NCBI RefSeq assembly: GCF_001310975.1
Contig: NZ_BAZY01000011.1
Location: forward strand, 1-60,195
DNA from: Thermoanaerobacter thermocopriae JCM 7501
GTDB lineage: Bacteria; Bacillota; Thermoanaerobacteria; Thermoanaerobacterales; Thermoanaerobacteraceae
Reading direction: 5' to 3'
Length of the DNA: 60,195 nt
The position numbers and the translations under genes were made by a program. Below, one piece after another: positions 1-9,310 of this stretch. The notes below the pieces were generated by a model that ran no database searches, was not told the DNA's origin, and saw only the letters and a list, made by a program, of their open reading frames with translations. Positions within the stretch are counted from its first letter, which is position 1. Every line of letters starts with the position of its first letter.

Positions 1-30
1 TTCATATTTTTTTTATTTTTTTATAAAAAT

Positions 31-60
31 TTAGCAGGATTTTTTAAATTTATATAGAAT
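31..60 (+). promoter_or_regulatory. possible sigma-A promoter of mraZ
   Basis: TTAGCA at 31-36 and TAGAAT at 55-60 are separated by 18 bp (TATAGA at 53-58 with 16 bp also fits). The element lies just upstream of the MraZ repeats, where a dcw promoter is expected. The match is weak in AT-rich DNA. Confidence 0.3.
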
Positions 61-70
61 AACATATTAA

Positions 71-110
71 GTGGTGTAATGTGGTGGTAAGTGGGAGAAT
101 GTGAAATGAA
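71..110 (+). promoter_or_regulatory. MraZ operator: four 10-bp direct repeats
   Basis: Four direct repeats begin at 71, 81, 91 and 101, each starting GTG (GTGGT, GTGGT, GTGGG, GTGAA), with an exact 10-bp period. MraZ is known to bind tandem GTGG/TGGG-type boxes about one helical turn apart in its own promoter. Position just upstream of mraZ makes autoregulation of the dcw cluster the natural reading. Confidence 0.7.
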
Positions 111-125
111 AGTTTGGTGTTTTAT

Positions 126-557
126 ATGTTGATGGGCCAATACGAACATACAATTGATGCAAAAGGAAGGGTAATAATCCCCGCTAAATTTAGAGAAGAA
201 TTGGGGGAAAAGTTTGTATTGACTAAAGGTTTGGACAATTGTTTGTTCGTGTATTCTTTGGAGGAGTGGAAGAATATTGAGGCAAAACTTAAAACTTTGC
301 CACTTACCAAAAAAGACGCAAGAGCATTTACGAGATTTTTCTTAGCTGGAGCTGTGGAATGTGAAATTGATAAACAGGGAAGAATACTTATACCTGCTAA
401 TTTAAGAGAGTATGCCAAAATAGAAAAAGATGTGATATTTATTGGAGTTTCTACAAGGGTTGAGATTTGGAGTAAAGAGGTTTGGGAAGAATACTCTAAC
501 AATACAGATGTTTCTTTTGAAGAGATTGCTGAGCATCTTGATGACTTAAACATATAG
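126..557 (+). CDS. mraZ: transcriptional regulator MraZ
   Basis: This is a 143-residue MraZ/AbrB-fold protein with the usual two tandem copies. The first begins near [19 protein letters not shown] and the second near [18 protein letters not shown]; the DAKGR and DKQGR motifs are the DNA-binding signatures. In other bacteria MraZ forms a ring and represses the division and cell-wall cluster that it heads. The ATG at 126 is chosen because MLMGQY matches the family N-terminus; GTG at 114 would add four residues. It is 12 bp upstream of rsmH, so the two are cotranscribed, and the operator at 71-110 supports autoregulation. Confidence 0.95.
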   Translation: MLMGQYEHTIDAKGRVIIPAKFREELGEKFVLTKGLDNCLFVYSLEEWKNIEAKLKTLPLTKKDARAFTRFFLAGAVECEIDKQGRILIPANLREYAKIEKDVIFIGVSTRVEIWSKEVWEEYSNNTDVSFEEIAEHLDDLNI

Positions 558-569
558 GTGTGATAAAGA

Positions 570-1496
570 ATGGAATATAGCCATAAAAGTGTTTTGCTTA
601 AGGAGACAATTGAATATTTAAATATAAAACCAGAGGGAATATATGTAGATGGTACTTTAGGTGGTGGAGGCCATTCTGAAGAAATATTAAAAAGGCTCAC
701 AAAGGGAAAATTAATTGCGATAGATAGAGATTTGGATGCGATAAAAGCTGGCAAAGAAAGGCTTAAAAATTACAAAAATGTAAAGTACATAAATAATAAT
801 TTTAAAAATATAAAAGAGATACTTAAAAGTTTGGGTGTTGACAAAGTTGATGGCATCATTTTGGATTTGGGGGTATCTTCTTTTCAATTAGAAGAAGTTG
901 AACGGGGTTTTTCTTATATGAAAGATGCTCCACTAGATATGAGAATGGACAAAAATTCAACTTTTTCTGCTTATGATGTGGTGAACAAGTATTCACAGCA
1001 AGAATTAGAAAAAGTTATAAGAGAATATGGAGAAGAAAAATGGGCATCACGTATTGCTAAATTTATTGTAAAAGAAAGAGAAAAAGGAGAAATAAAAACT
1101 ACTTTCCAGTTGGTAGAGATTATAAAAAATGCTATTCCTGCCTCTGCCAGAAGGAAAGGGCCACATCCAGCCAAAAGGACATTTCAAGCCATACGAATAG
1201 AAGTAAATGAAGAACTTAAAGGCTTAGGTAAAGCGATTGAGGACATGGTAGAGGTATTACGGGGGAAAGGGCGCATTGCGATAATCACATTTCACTCTTT
1301 GGAAGATAGAATTGTGAAGAACACTTTTAAAAAATTAGAAAATCCCTGTACTTGTCCACCAAATATGCCATGCATTTGTGGGAAAAAACCGGTGGTAAAG
1401 ATTATAACAAAAAAACCGGTAGTACCTTCCAAAGAGGAAATAGAAACAAATTCCAGGTCTCGCAGTGCAAAACTTAGGGTTGCAGAAAAACTGTAA
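570..1496 (+). CDS. rsmH: 16S rRNA (cytosine(1402)-N(4))-methyltransferase RsmH
   Basis: This 308-residue protein belongs to the MraW/RsmH family, which N4-methylates C1402 in the 16S rRNA decoding centre using SAM. The SAM-binding motif [13 protein letters not shown] lies near residues 29-41. [20 protein letters not shown] and the late [12 protein letters not shown] motif are diagnostic. A Cys cluster ([15 protein letters not shown]) precedes the C-terminus, as in many Firmicute homologues. Length matches the family. It is the second gene of the dcw operon, between mraZ and ftsL. Confidence 0.97.
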   Translation: MEYSHKSVLLKETIEYLNIKPEGIYVDGTLGGGGHSEEILKRLTKGKLIAIDRDLDAIKAGKERLKNYKNVKYINNNFKNIKEILKSLGVDKVDGIILDLGVSSFQLEEVERGFSYMKDAPLDMRMDKNSTFSAYDVVNKYSQQELEKVIREYGEEKWASRIAKFIVKEREKGEIKTTFQLVEIIKNAIPASARRKGPHPAKRTFQAIRIEVNEELKGLGKAIEDMVEVLRGKGRIAIITFHSLEDRIVKNTFKKLENPCTCPPNMPCICGKKPVVKIITKKPVVPSKEEIETNSRSRSAKLRVAEKL

Positions 1497-1524
1497 GTTC
1501 TAAAAGAAATGGAGGTAGAATAAA

Positions 1525-1974
1525 TTGATAGTAGCACAAAGAGAATATAATTACGAGTATCCCCCATATACCTCAGAAGAGAAAGAACAAAAGCAAGTAA
1601 GAAAAACTAAAAAAAAGAGGAAATTAAAAAATTTGCTTTTGGTAGTTTTTGTAAGTTTTTTGAGCGTTTTAATACTTTATAGGTATACGATAATTTATCA
1701 AAAATCAATTGCTTTAGACAAAATGGAAAAGCAAATACAGTATACTGAAAATTTAAATCAGCAATTGAAAGCCCAAATTGCTTCTTTAACCAATCCTGCT
1801 CGAATTGAAGAAATTGCAAAAGAAAAATTAGGAATGCAAATGCCAGAAGAAAATCAGATAGTCTACATAAGTGTAGGAGAAAAACCTAAAGTAGCTGAGG
1901 AGAAAAAAAGCGAAGAAAAATCACAAGATAAAAGTAACTTTTTTATGAGGTTATTGGGGGTGTTGAATAGATAG
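1525..1974 (+). CDS. ftsL: cell division protein FtsL
   Basis: This 149-residue bitopic protein has a basic cytoplasmic N-terminus, one membrane segment (about residues 36-54, LLLVVFVSFLSVLILY) and an extracytoplasmic coiled coil with regular leucines. A terminal IARIEEIAKEKLGM-type region fits the septum-formation initiator fold. FtsL works with FtsQ/DivIB and DivIC in the divisome that activates septal transglycosylation. Start is TTG at 1525, 9 bp after a GGAGG box. Identification rests on position between rsmH and the transpeptidase as well as topology, since FtsL sequences diverge strongly. Confidence 0.85.
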   Translation: MIVAQREYNYEYPPYTSEEKEQKQVRKTKKKRKLKNLLLVVFVSFLSVLILYRYTIIYQKSIALDKMEKQIQYTENLNQQLKAQIASLTNPARIEEIAKEKLGMQMPEENQIVYISVGEKPKVAEEKKSEEKSQDKSNFFMRLLGVLNR

Positions 1975-1986
1975 GGGGGATAATAG

Positions 1987-4060
1987 ATACATCCAGCCGT
2001 ATCTGTAAAGAGAAGAATCCTCTTTTTACTTTTTTTATCTACGATAGTTGTTTTTGGTCTTATAGTTAGGCTTTTTTGGATACAAGTGGTAAGAAGTGAA
2101 GATTATCAAAAGATGGCACTCCCTCAATGGACTTTAGACGTGTCTGTGAGTGGTAAAAGGGGAAATATATTTGATAGAAATGGAAAAGTATTAGCAGAAA
2201 ATATAAGTGTGAACAAAATAAGTGTTATCCCCAAGGAAATACTTGATTCTCACAGAGAAAAAGTGGCTGAAGCTTTAGCTCAAATATTAAATTTAGATAA
2301 AGAAAAAGTTTTTCAAAAGATTTCCAACAAAAACTTACAAGAAGTGCTAATTGCAAAACAAGTTGATGACAAAAAAGCATCAGAAATAAGAAAACTCAAT
2401 ATAGATGGAATAATAGTTTCTGAGGATATGAAAAGATTTTATCCCAATAATACTCTTGCATGTCATGTGTTGGGATTTACTGGAATCGACAACCAAGGTT
2501 TGGATGGAATTGAATTAGCATTTGACAACTTTTTAAGAGGCATTCCCGGGAAAATTACTACTCCAATGGATGCTATAGGTAGGAAGATGAAGATGGGGGA
2601 GGAAGAATATTTTGAGCCTCTTCCGGGATATAATGTAGTACTTACAATAGATGAGACTATTCAGCATTTTGCAGAAAAGGCTCTTAACCAAGCGATGGTT
2701 CATTCTAAGCCTTCAAAAGGAGCAGCAGCTATTGTTATGGACTAAGACAGGGGAAATATTGGCTTTGGCTAATAGGCCAAATTTCAATCCTAATAATCCT
2801 TTTGAAGGACCTCAGGAGGAATGGTTTAAGTCTTGGCGAAATAAAGCTATTTCTGATTCTTATGAGCCTGGTTCTGTTTTTAAGACAGTTACTGCTTCTG
2901 CAGCTTTGGAAGAAAAACTTGTAGGTGTTAATGAACAGTTTTATTGTCCGGGCTATATTACAGTTGCTGGGCATAGAATAAATTGCTGGGCTACTCATGG
3001 GAGTGAAAATTTTGTTAAAGGTGTTCAAAATTCCTGCAACGTAGTTTTTGTGACGTTAGGGCAAAGATTAGGAGTTGAAACATTTTATAAATACATCCAT
3101 GAATTTGGATTTGGACAAATGACTGGAATCTTTCTTCCTGGTGAAGCTCCAGGTCTTGTGTTGTCACAAAATAATGTTGGACCTGTAGAACTAGGCACTA
3201 ATTCTTTTGGGCAAGGTATCGCGGTGACACCTCTTCAGATGATTACTGCTGTCTCTGCAATAGCCAATGGAGGAAAACTGATGCAACCCCTAATTGTTAA
3301 GTCAATTGTAGATTCAAATGGAAAAGTAGTAAAGGAATTTAAACCAAAAGTAGTAAGGCAAGTCATTTCTGAAGAGACATCTTCTATAATGAGGGAAATA
3401 CTAAAAAGTGTAGTTACGGAGGGAACAGGCAAAGCAGGATATATTGAAGGATTTGATGTAGCTGGCAAAACTGGTACTACAGAAAAATATATGCCAGGCA
3501 AATATGTGGCATCTTTTATAGGTTTTGCACCAGCAGATGACCCAAAAGTTATTGCGCTGGTGGTAATAGATGAGCCTAACAGTCCTGAAGGACATTTTGG
3601 AAGCCAGTTGGCTGCTCCTGTAGTAAAAAGTATTTTAGAAGACACATTAAAATATTTGGAAGTACAGCCGAAAGGTATAGAAAAACCTAAAACTGTTATA
3701 GTGCCGGATGTAAGGAATATGAAACTTTATGAAGCAGAGAACGCTATTTTATCGAATAATCTTAGCTTTATTATAGAAGGAAGTGGAGATACTGTATTTG
3801 ACCAAATGCCTAAACCGGGAGCAATTGTAGAAGAAAATACACAGGTTATTTTGTACTTAAATGCTGAAAAAATACAAGAAGTAGTAGTGCCTGATTTAAC
3901 TGGTAAAAGTGTAAAAGAAGCTACAGAAATTCTAAATTCTTTAGGACTTAAGATAAAAATAAAAGGCAGCGGTTTTGCTGTAAATCAAAACCCAAAAGAA
4001 GGTGCGATTTTGAAAAAAGGTGAAACTGTGGAAGTGGAGTTTAGGCCTAAGGAAAATTAA
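1987..4060 (+). CDS. spoVD: class B penicillin-binding protein, SpoVD/FtsI-like (net frameshift near 2742; no canonical start seen)
   Basis: This peptidoglycan DD-transpeptidase has an N-terminal membrane anchor (about 2017-2085), a PBP dimer domain and a transpeptidase domain with SVFK (SxxK), SCN (SxN) and AGKTGTTEK (KTG). Two C-terminal PASTA domains start near IVPDVRNMK and VVPDLTGK. The reading frame changes near 2742: VMD is followed directly by KTGEILAL, where the family has D-x-K-T-G, so two bases (probably from a CCC run) appear lost. With that repair the protein is about 691 residues. No ATG, GTG or TTG opens the membrane-anchor frame. The codon 6 nt after GGGGGGA is ATA at 1987. 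The position after ftsL suits either FtsI or the sporulation paralogue SpoVD. Confidence 0.85.
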
Positions 4061-4078
4061 ACTTCTATCTATGCAAAA

Positions 4079-4097
4079 TCTATAATTGTGCTATACT
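4079..4097 (+). promoter_or_regulatory. possible extended -10 promoter ahead of murE
   Basis: TGC-TATACT (TATACT at 4092-4097) is an extended -10 element in the 84-bp gap between spoVD and murE. No good -35 is visible at the matching distance. It could give an internal start for the mur genes. Confidence 0.3.
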
Positions 4098-4144
4098 ATT
4101 TAGTGGTGGTATGCTTTTTAGATATTTTTGTGAGGAGGCCTAAC

Positions 4145-5596
4145 ATGAAACTTATAGATATTTTAAAAGGAGTCAACTGCGAGATAAAAGGAGATCCTAA
4201 TATAGACATCGGTGGGGTGTGCTACGATTCTCGCAAAGCCAAAAAGAAATATTTATTTATTGCTATAAAAGGGTTTAAAACCGATGGTATTTTATATGTG
4301 GAAGAGGCTATTAAAAATGGAGCAATTGCAATAGTTGTAGATAGGGAAATAAAAGAGTATCCCGGGGTTACAACAGTATTAGTGGAGGATGCTCAAGCTG
4401 CCATGGCGAAAATAGCTTCTAATTTTTACAATAACCCCACTACCAAACTTACTTTAATTGGTGTGACTGGAACAAATGGCAAAACCTCTGTTACTTATAT
4501 GCTAAAAGCGATTTTAGAAAGGCAAAATAATAAAGTGGGCCTGGTGGGGACTATACAAAATATGATAGGAGATGAAGTGATACCTTCTGAACATACTACA
4601 CCTGAATCATTGGATTTGCAGGAGCTTTTTAGCATTATGGTGAACAAAGGTGTTAAGTATGTGGTTATGGAGGTATCATCTCATTCTTTGGCATTAAAGA
4701 GAGTCAATGAGTGTGAATTTGATATAGCAGTTTTTACCAATTTATCCCAAGATCATCTGGATTTTCACCACGACATGGAAGAGTATGCTAAAACAAAGAG
4801 CAAGTTATTCAAAATGGCAAAGAGGGCATCAGTGATCAATATAGATGATAAATACTCTTCTATGATGATCGAGAGTTCTAAAGCACGGGTTTTGACTTAT
4901 GGCATAAAAGACTTTGCTTATGTTATGGCAAAGGATATTAGGAATAGTTTAGATGGTGTAAAGTTTAAAGTTCAGATTGAAGATAAAAAAGAAGAGATGT
5001 CATTGAAAATTCCTGGTTTGTTTAGCGTCTACAATGCTTTAGCTGCCATTACAGTGGCTGATTTTCTTGGGATTTCTTTGCGAAGTGTGAGAGAGGCATT
5101 AAGTCAGGTTACAGTAAAAGGCCGATTTGAACCAGTGGAGACTGGAAAGGACTTTTATGTTTTTATAGATTACGCCCATACACCTGATGGAATACAGAAC
5201 ATGATGGAGGCATTGAAAGAGTATAAAGCTGGAAGGAAAATACTTCTTTTTGGTGCTGGAGGAGATAGGGATAAAACTAAAAGGCCTTTAATGGGAGAAG
5301 TTGCAGGAAAATATGCGGATTTTTGCATTTTGACCTCGGATAATCCACGTTCAGAAGAGCCAAGAGAAATAATTTCACAAATTGAAGAGGGTATAAAAAA
5401 GACTGATTGCCCCTATGTTGTAATAGAAAATAGAAAAGAAGCGATAAGATATGCCTTATTAAACGCTCAAAAAGACGATGTAATAATATTGGCAGGTAAA
5501 GGCCATGAAACTTATCAAATTATAGGAAATAAGGTTATTCCTTTTGATGAGAGAGAAATAGTTAAAGAAATTTTGTCTGAAGGCGGTAATAAATGA
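4145..5596 (+). CDS. murE: UDP-N-acetylmuramoyl-L-alanyl-D-glutamate--2,6-diaminopimelate ligase
   Basis: MurE adds the third stem-peptide residue of peptidoglycan in an ATP-dependent cytosolic reaction. The 483-residue protein shows the Mur ligase P-loop GVTGTNGKTSVTYM, the HTTPESLDLQ and EVSSHSL motifs, and SDNPRSEEP. The DNPR signature marks meso-diaminopimelate as substrate rather than lysine. ATG at 4145 is preferred because GAGGAGG lies 8 bp upstream and MKLIDIL matches the family. The next gene, murF, overlaps its stop codon. Confidence 0.97.
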   Translation: MKLIDILKGVNCEIKGDPNIDIGGVCYDSRKAKKKYLFIAIKGFKTDGILYVEEAIKNGAIAIVVDREIKEYPGVTTVLVEDAQAAMAKIASNFYNNPTTKLTLIGVTGTNGKTSVTYMLKAILERQNNKVGLVGTIQNMIGDEVIPSEHTTPESLDLQELFSIMVNKGVKYVVMEVSSHSLALKRVNECEFDIAVFTNLSQDHLDFHHDMEEYAKTKSKLFKMAKRASVINIDDKYSSMMIESSKARVLTYGIKDFAYVMAKDIRNSLDGVKFKVQIEDKKEEMSLKIPGLFSVYNALAAITVADFLGISLRSVREALSQVTVKGRFEPVETGKDFYVFIDYAHTPDGIQNMMEALKEYKAGRKILLFGAGGDRDKTKRPLMGEVAGKYADFCILTSDNPRSEEPREIISQIEEGIKKTDCPYVVIENRKEAIRYALLNAQKDDVIILAGKGHETYQIIGNKVIPFDEREIVKEILSEGGNK

Positions 5597-6977
5597 TGGA
5601 ACTTTTAATAGCTGAAATTGTAAGGGCACAGAGGGAAAATTGATAAAAGGAAGTTTAAAGGATAAAGTAATAGGAATTTCGACTGATTCAAGAAAAGTCA
5701 AAAAAGATGAATTATTTATTCCTTTGAAAGGAGAAAAATATGATGGAGAAGATTTTGTAAAAGATGCGATGACAAAAGGTGCTAAAGCAGTCCTCACTGC
5801 CAGGTTAGATAATATAGAGTATTTAAGAGATTTTCCATTTAACGTTATTTACGTAAATGATACTTTAGAGGCTTTACATAAGATCGCTTCTTACTATAGA
5901 AAAAAATTCAATATCCCATTTGTTGCTGTGACAGGTAGCACTGGGAAAACTACTACAAAAGATATGATTGCGCAAATATTGTCTAAAAAGTATAAAGTGT
6001 TGAAAACAGAAGGTAATTTTAATAATGAAATAGGTTTGCCATTGACGATTTTTAATTTGGAGAATACTCATCAAATTGCGGTAGTGGAAATGGGAATGAG
6101 TGGTTTTGGAGAAATTAGGAGGTTAAAGAATATTGTAAAGCCGCAAGTGGCAGTTTTTACAAATATAGGAGTTGCCCATATTGAAAAATTAGGTTCAAGG
6201 GAAAATATATTAAAAGCAAAAACGGAGCTGATTGAAGATTTTAAAGAGGAAAATGTGATTGTATTAAATGCAGATGATGATATGCTATCAAAAATTCCTC
6301 TGCAATATTCAAGTAAGTATTACAGATATGGTATAAAAAGTGGAGAAATTAAGGCTTGCAATATAGAAAAAGGAGAAAAAGGTATAAAATATACTTTGAA
6401 ATATAAAAATTTAGAGAAAGAAATAAAACTCTCAATACCTGGTATTCATAATGTGTACAATTCTCTTGCTGCTATTTGTGTTGGATTAGAGTTCGGGGTT
6501 GATGTAGATGACATGGCGGAGGCTTTAAAAGATTTTCAACCAGGTAAAATGAGACTTAATATAATAGAAAAAGGTGACATAAAAATTATTGATGACGCAT
6601 ATAATGCCAATCCAGATTCTATGAAAGCAGCTTTAAATGTCTTGAGGGATTTTCCTGGCAAAAGAAAAATAGCGGTTTTAGGAGACATGCTAGAATTAGG
6701 GGAGTATTCTGTAGAAGCCCACAGAGAAATAGGAAAATTGGTGGCAGATAGCCATATAGATATTTTGATAACTTCTGGTAATACGTCGAAATATATTGCA
6801 GAAGAATCCAAGGTTTGTGGAATGAAAGAGAATAATATTTTTGTTTGTAATACTAACGAAGAAGTTAAGGAAATATTGAAAGATATTATCAAAGAAGGAG
6901 ATTTAATTTTAGTGAAAGGTTCAAGAGGTATGAAAATGGAGCAAATAGTACAATTTTTGCAGGAGAGGGTAAACTAA
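5593..6977 (+). CDS. murF: UDP-N-acetylmuramoyl-tripeptide--D-alanyl-D-alanine ligase (frameshift near 5628)
   Basis: MurF joins D-Ala-D-Ala to the UDP-MurNAc tripeptide. The ATP motif is VTGSTGKTTTKDM, followed by EGNFNNEIGLPLT, EMGMSGFGEI and DDAYNANPDSM, all typical. The frame opens at ATG 5593 inside the murE stop (MMELLIAEIVRA) and breaks after 5627. Adding one A to the run at 5628 restores TEGKLIKGSL and a 461-residue protein. A start at 5640 would cut off part of the substrate-binding domain. Translational coupling to murE is implied by the overlap. Confidence 0.93.
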
Positions 6978-6978
6978 A

Positions 6979-7929
6979 ATGTTACAAAGGATAATTTTAG
7001 CTACATCTGTTGCTTTTGTGCTAAGCTTGGTGTCTGGTCCTCTTTTTATACCTTATCTAAGGAAACTAAAATTTGGTCAAAAAGTAAGAGAAGATGGACC
7101 AAAAAGCCATTTAAAAAAATCTGGGACTCCTACAATGGGTGGAATAATGTTTATTGTAGCCACAGTTATTTCTGCGTTAGTTTTTTCTCATTGGAATATA
7201 TATTTGGCTATTTTGTTGTTGGGCTTTGTAGGATATGGTTTAATAGGTTTTGCAGATGATTTTCTAAAGGTTTATTTTAAAAGACCTTTAGGTTTAAAAG
7301 CCAGAGAAAAAATTGTCGGACAGTTTTTACTTGCGACTATTATTTCCTATTTTGCTCAAAAAAATCTAGGAACAGAAGTGATTTTTCCTTTTTTAAAAAC
7401 TAATATTGACCTTGGCAATTTCTATATTCCTTTTATGGTTTTTGTAATTGTAGGAACAGTAAACAGCGTGAATTTGACAGACGGGCTGGATGGATTGGCA
7501 GCAGGTGTTTCATCTATTGTTATGGCTTTTTTTACTATGACGGCTTTATTTTTAAACAATATAACTTATGGAGCGTTCAGTGCTGCTTTGACAGGAGGGT
7601 TGTTGGGGTTTTTGAGATACAACCGTCATCCTGCGGAAATATTTATGGGAGATACTGGTTCCTTAGCTATTGGAGGAGCTATAGCTACTGTTGCAGTATT
7701 GACTAAATTGCCATTGATTTTGCCCTTGATAGGTATTGTTTATGTGGCTGAAGCTTTGTCAGTAATTATTCAGGTTTTGTCTTTTAGAATGTTTGGTAAA
7801 AGAATTTTTAAAATGAGTCCTCTTCATCATCATTTTGAATTGTCAGGATGGCAAGAACAAAATGTAGTATATGCCTTTTGGCTCGTCACTTTAATTGCTA
7901 TGTTTGTATCTTTTTATAGTTTAAGTTAA
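6979..7929 (+). CDS. mraY: phospho-N-acetylmuramoyl-pentapeptide-transferase MraY
   Basis: MraY is the integral membrane enzyme that moves phospho-MurNAc-pentapeptide from UDP to undecaprenyl phosphate, giving lipid I. The 316-residue protein has about ten hydrophobic segments. Diagnostic motifs are KKSGTPTMGG near residue 49, GFADDFLK with the Mg-binding Asp pair, NLTDGLDGLA, FMGDTGSLAIGG and the cytoplasmic HHHFELSGW loop. It starts 2 bp after murF, so it is in the same transcript. Confidence 0.97.
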   Translation: MLQRIILATSVAFVLSLVSGPLFIPYLRKLKFGQKVREDGPKSHLKKSGTPTMGGIMFIVATVISALVFSHWNIYLAILLLGFVGYGLIGFADDFLKVYFKRPLGLKAREKIVGQFLLATIISYFAQKNLGTEVIFPFLKTNIDLGNFYIPFMVFVIVGTVNSVNLTDGLDGLAAGVSSIVMAFFTMTALFLNNITYGAFSAALTGGLLGFLRYNRHPAEIFMGDTGSLAIGGAIATVAVLTKLPLILPLIGIVYVAEALSVIIQVLSFRMFGKRIFKMSPLHHHFELSGWQEQNVVYAFWLVTLIAMFVSFYSLS

Positions 7930-7941
7930 GGAGTGCAAATT

Positions 7942-9306
7942 ATGGAACTAAAGGGTAAAAAAATTTTTGTGGCAGGTTTAGGAGTTAGCGGAATAGCTTT
8001 GTGTAAAGTATTGGACAGCTTGAAAGCAAAGGTAATAGTTTATGATGAAAAAGAATATGATGTGTTAAAAGAAAATTTAGAAGAAATTGAAAATTTGCCC
8101 ATAGATTTTAGATTTGGCAAATTCAAAAAGGATTTTTTAGAAGGGGTAGATTTGGTAGTTTTAAGTCCGGGTGTTCCTGTTGATTCGGAGATTGTAAAAG
8201 CAGCACAACAAAAGAAAATTGAAGTATTTGGGGAAGTGGAGTTTGCATATAGGTTTTCTAAAGCTCCTATTTATGCAATTACTGGTACAAATGGAAAAAC
8301 CACTACTACTTCTTTATTAGGAGAAATGTTTAAAAATGCGGGGAGAAAAGTATATGTTGCTGGGAATATAGGTTATCCACTTATTTACGCTGTCATGGAA
8401 GCGTCAGAAGATGCTTTTATCGTAGCAGAGATAAGTAGCTTTCAATTAGAGACTATAAAAGAGTTTAAACCTAAAATAAGCTGTATAATAAATATTACCC
8501 CTGATCATTTAAACAGACATAAAACTTTTGAAAATTATAGGGATATAAAAGGAAGAATTTTTGAAAATCAACGAGAAAATGAATATACTGTTCTAAATTT
8601 CGATGACCCTGTTACTTGGAGTCTAAAAAATAAGGCTAAATGCAGAGTTTTTCCTTTTAGTAGAAAAAATTCATTAGAAAATGGAGCATATGTAAAAAAT
8701 GGCAGTATTTATATAAGTGTTGATAAAAATGCTAAAAAAATTATTGACATAGAGGAAATTTATATTCCTGGAGAACACAATTTAGAGAATGCATTGGCTG
8801 CTTCTTCTGTGGCATATCTTTCAGGGATTAGTGCAGATGTTATTGCAAATACTCTAAAGACTTTTAAAGGTGTGGAACATAGGATTGAGTTTGTTGATGA
8901 AATAAATGGTGTAAAATTTTATAACGATTCTAAAGGGACTAACCCAGACGCCTCAATTAAAGCGATACAAGCTCTAAAACCTCCTATAGTTTTAATTGCT
9001 GGTGGTTACGATAAAGGCAGTGAATTTGATGAGTTTGTAAAAGCCTTTAATGGGAAAGTAAAGAAATTGATTTTGATAGGGCAAACTGCCAAAAAAATCA
9101 AAGATACTGCAAAGAAGTATTATTATCCTGAAGATGACATACTTTTTGCTGATACTCTGGAAGAAGCTGTTAAAAAAGCTTATGAAAGTGCGAAAGAGGG
9201 GGATAGTGTACTTTTGTCACCAGCTTGTGCCAGTTGGGATATGTTTAGGAATTTTGAGGAGAGGGGAAGAATCTTTAAAAAGGCAGTGGCAGAGTTAAGG
9301 AGGTAA
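7942..9306 (+). CDS. murD: UDP-N-acetylmuramoyl-L-alanine--D-glutamate ligase
   Basis: MurD adds D-glutamate to UDP-MurNAc-L-Ala in the cytosol. The 454-residue protein begins with a Rossmann segment (FVAGLGVSGIALCK). It has the ATP loop ITGTNGKTTTTSLLGEM, the EISSFQLE motif, TPDHLNRHKT and NDSKGTNPDA, in the order expected for MurD. ATG at 7942 is selected because AAGGAG lies about 11 bp upstream. It sits between mraY and ftsW with short gaps. Confidence 0.97.
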   Translation: MELKGKKIFVAGLGVSGIALCKVLDSLKAKVIVYDEKEYDVLKENLEEIENLPIDFRFGKFKKDFLEGVDLVVLSPGVPVDSEIVKAAQQKKIEVFGEVEFAYRFSKAPIYAITGTNGKTTTTSLLGEMFKNAGRKVYVAGNIGYPLIYAVMEASEDAFIVAEISSFQLETIKEFKPKISCIINITPDHLNRHKTFENYRDIKGRIFENQRENEYTVLNFDDPVTWSLKNKAKCRVFPFSRKNSLENGAYVKNGSIYISVDKNAKKIIDIEEIYIPGEHNLENALAASSVAYLSGISADVIANTLKTFKGVEHRIEFVDEINGVKFYNDSKGTNPDASIKAIQALKPPIVLIAGGYDKGSEFDEFVKAFNGKVKKLILIGQTAKKIKDTAKKYYYPEDDILFADTLEEAVKKAYESAKEGDSVLLSPACASWDMFRNFEERGRIFKKAVAELRR

Positions 9307-9310
9307 AATA

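Noticed and set aside
122-754. Long antisense reading frames, such as the minus-strand one here and many others opposite dcw and pst genes
   Set aside because: They lie entirely opposite well-identified genes, have no ribosome-binding sites and no recognisable motifs.
5640-6977. murF starting at 5640
   Set aside because: It would lack the N-terminal 16 residues; a better start inside the murE stop and one missing A explain the frame.
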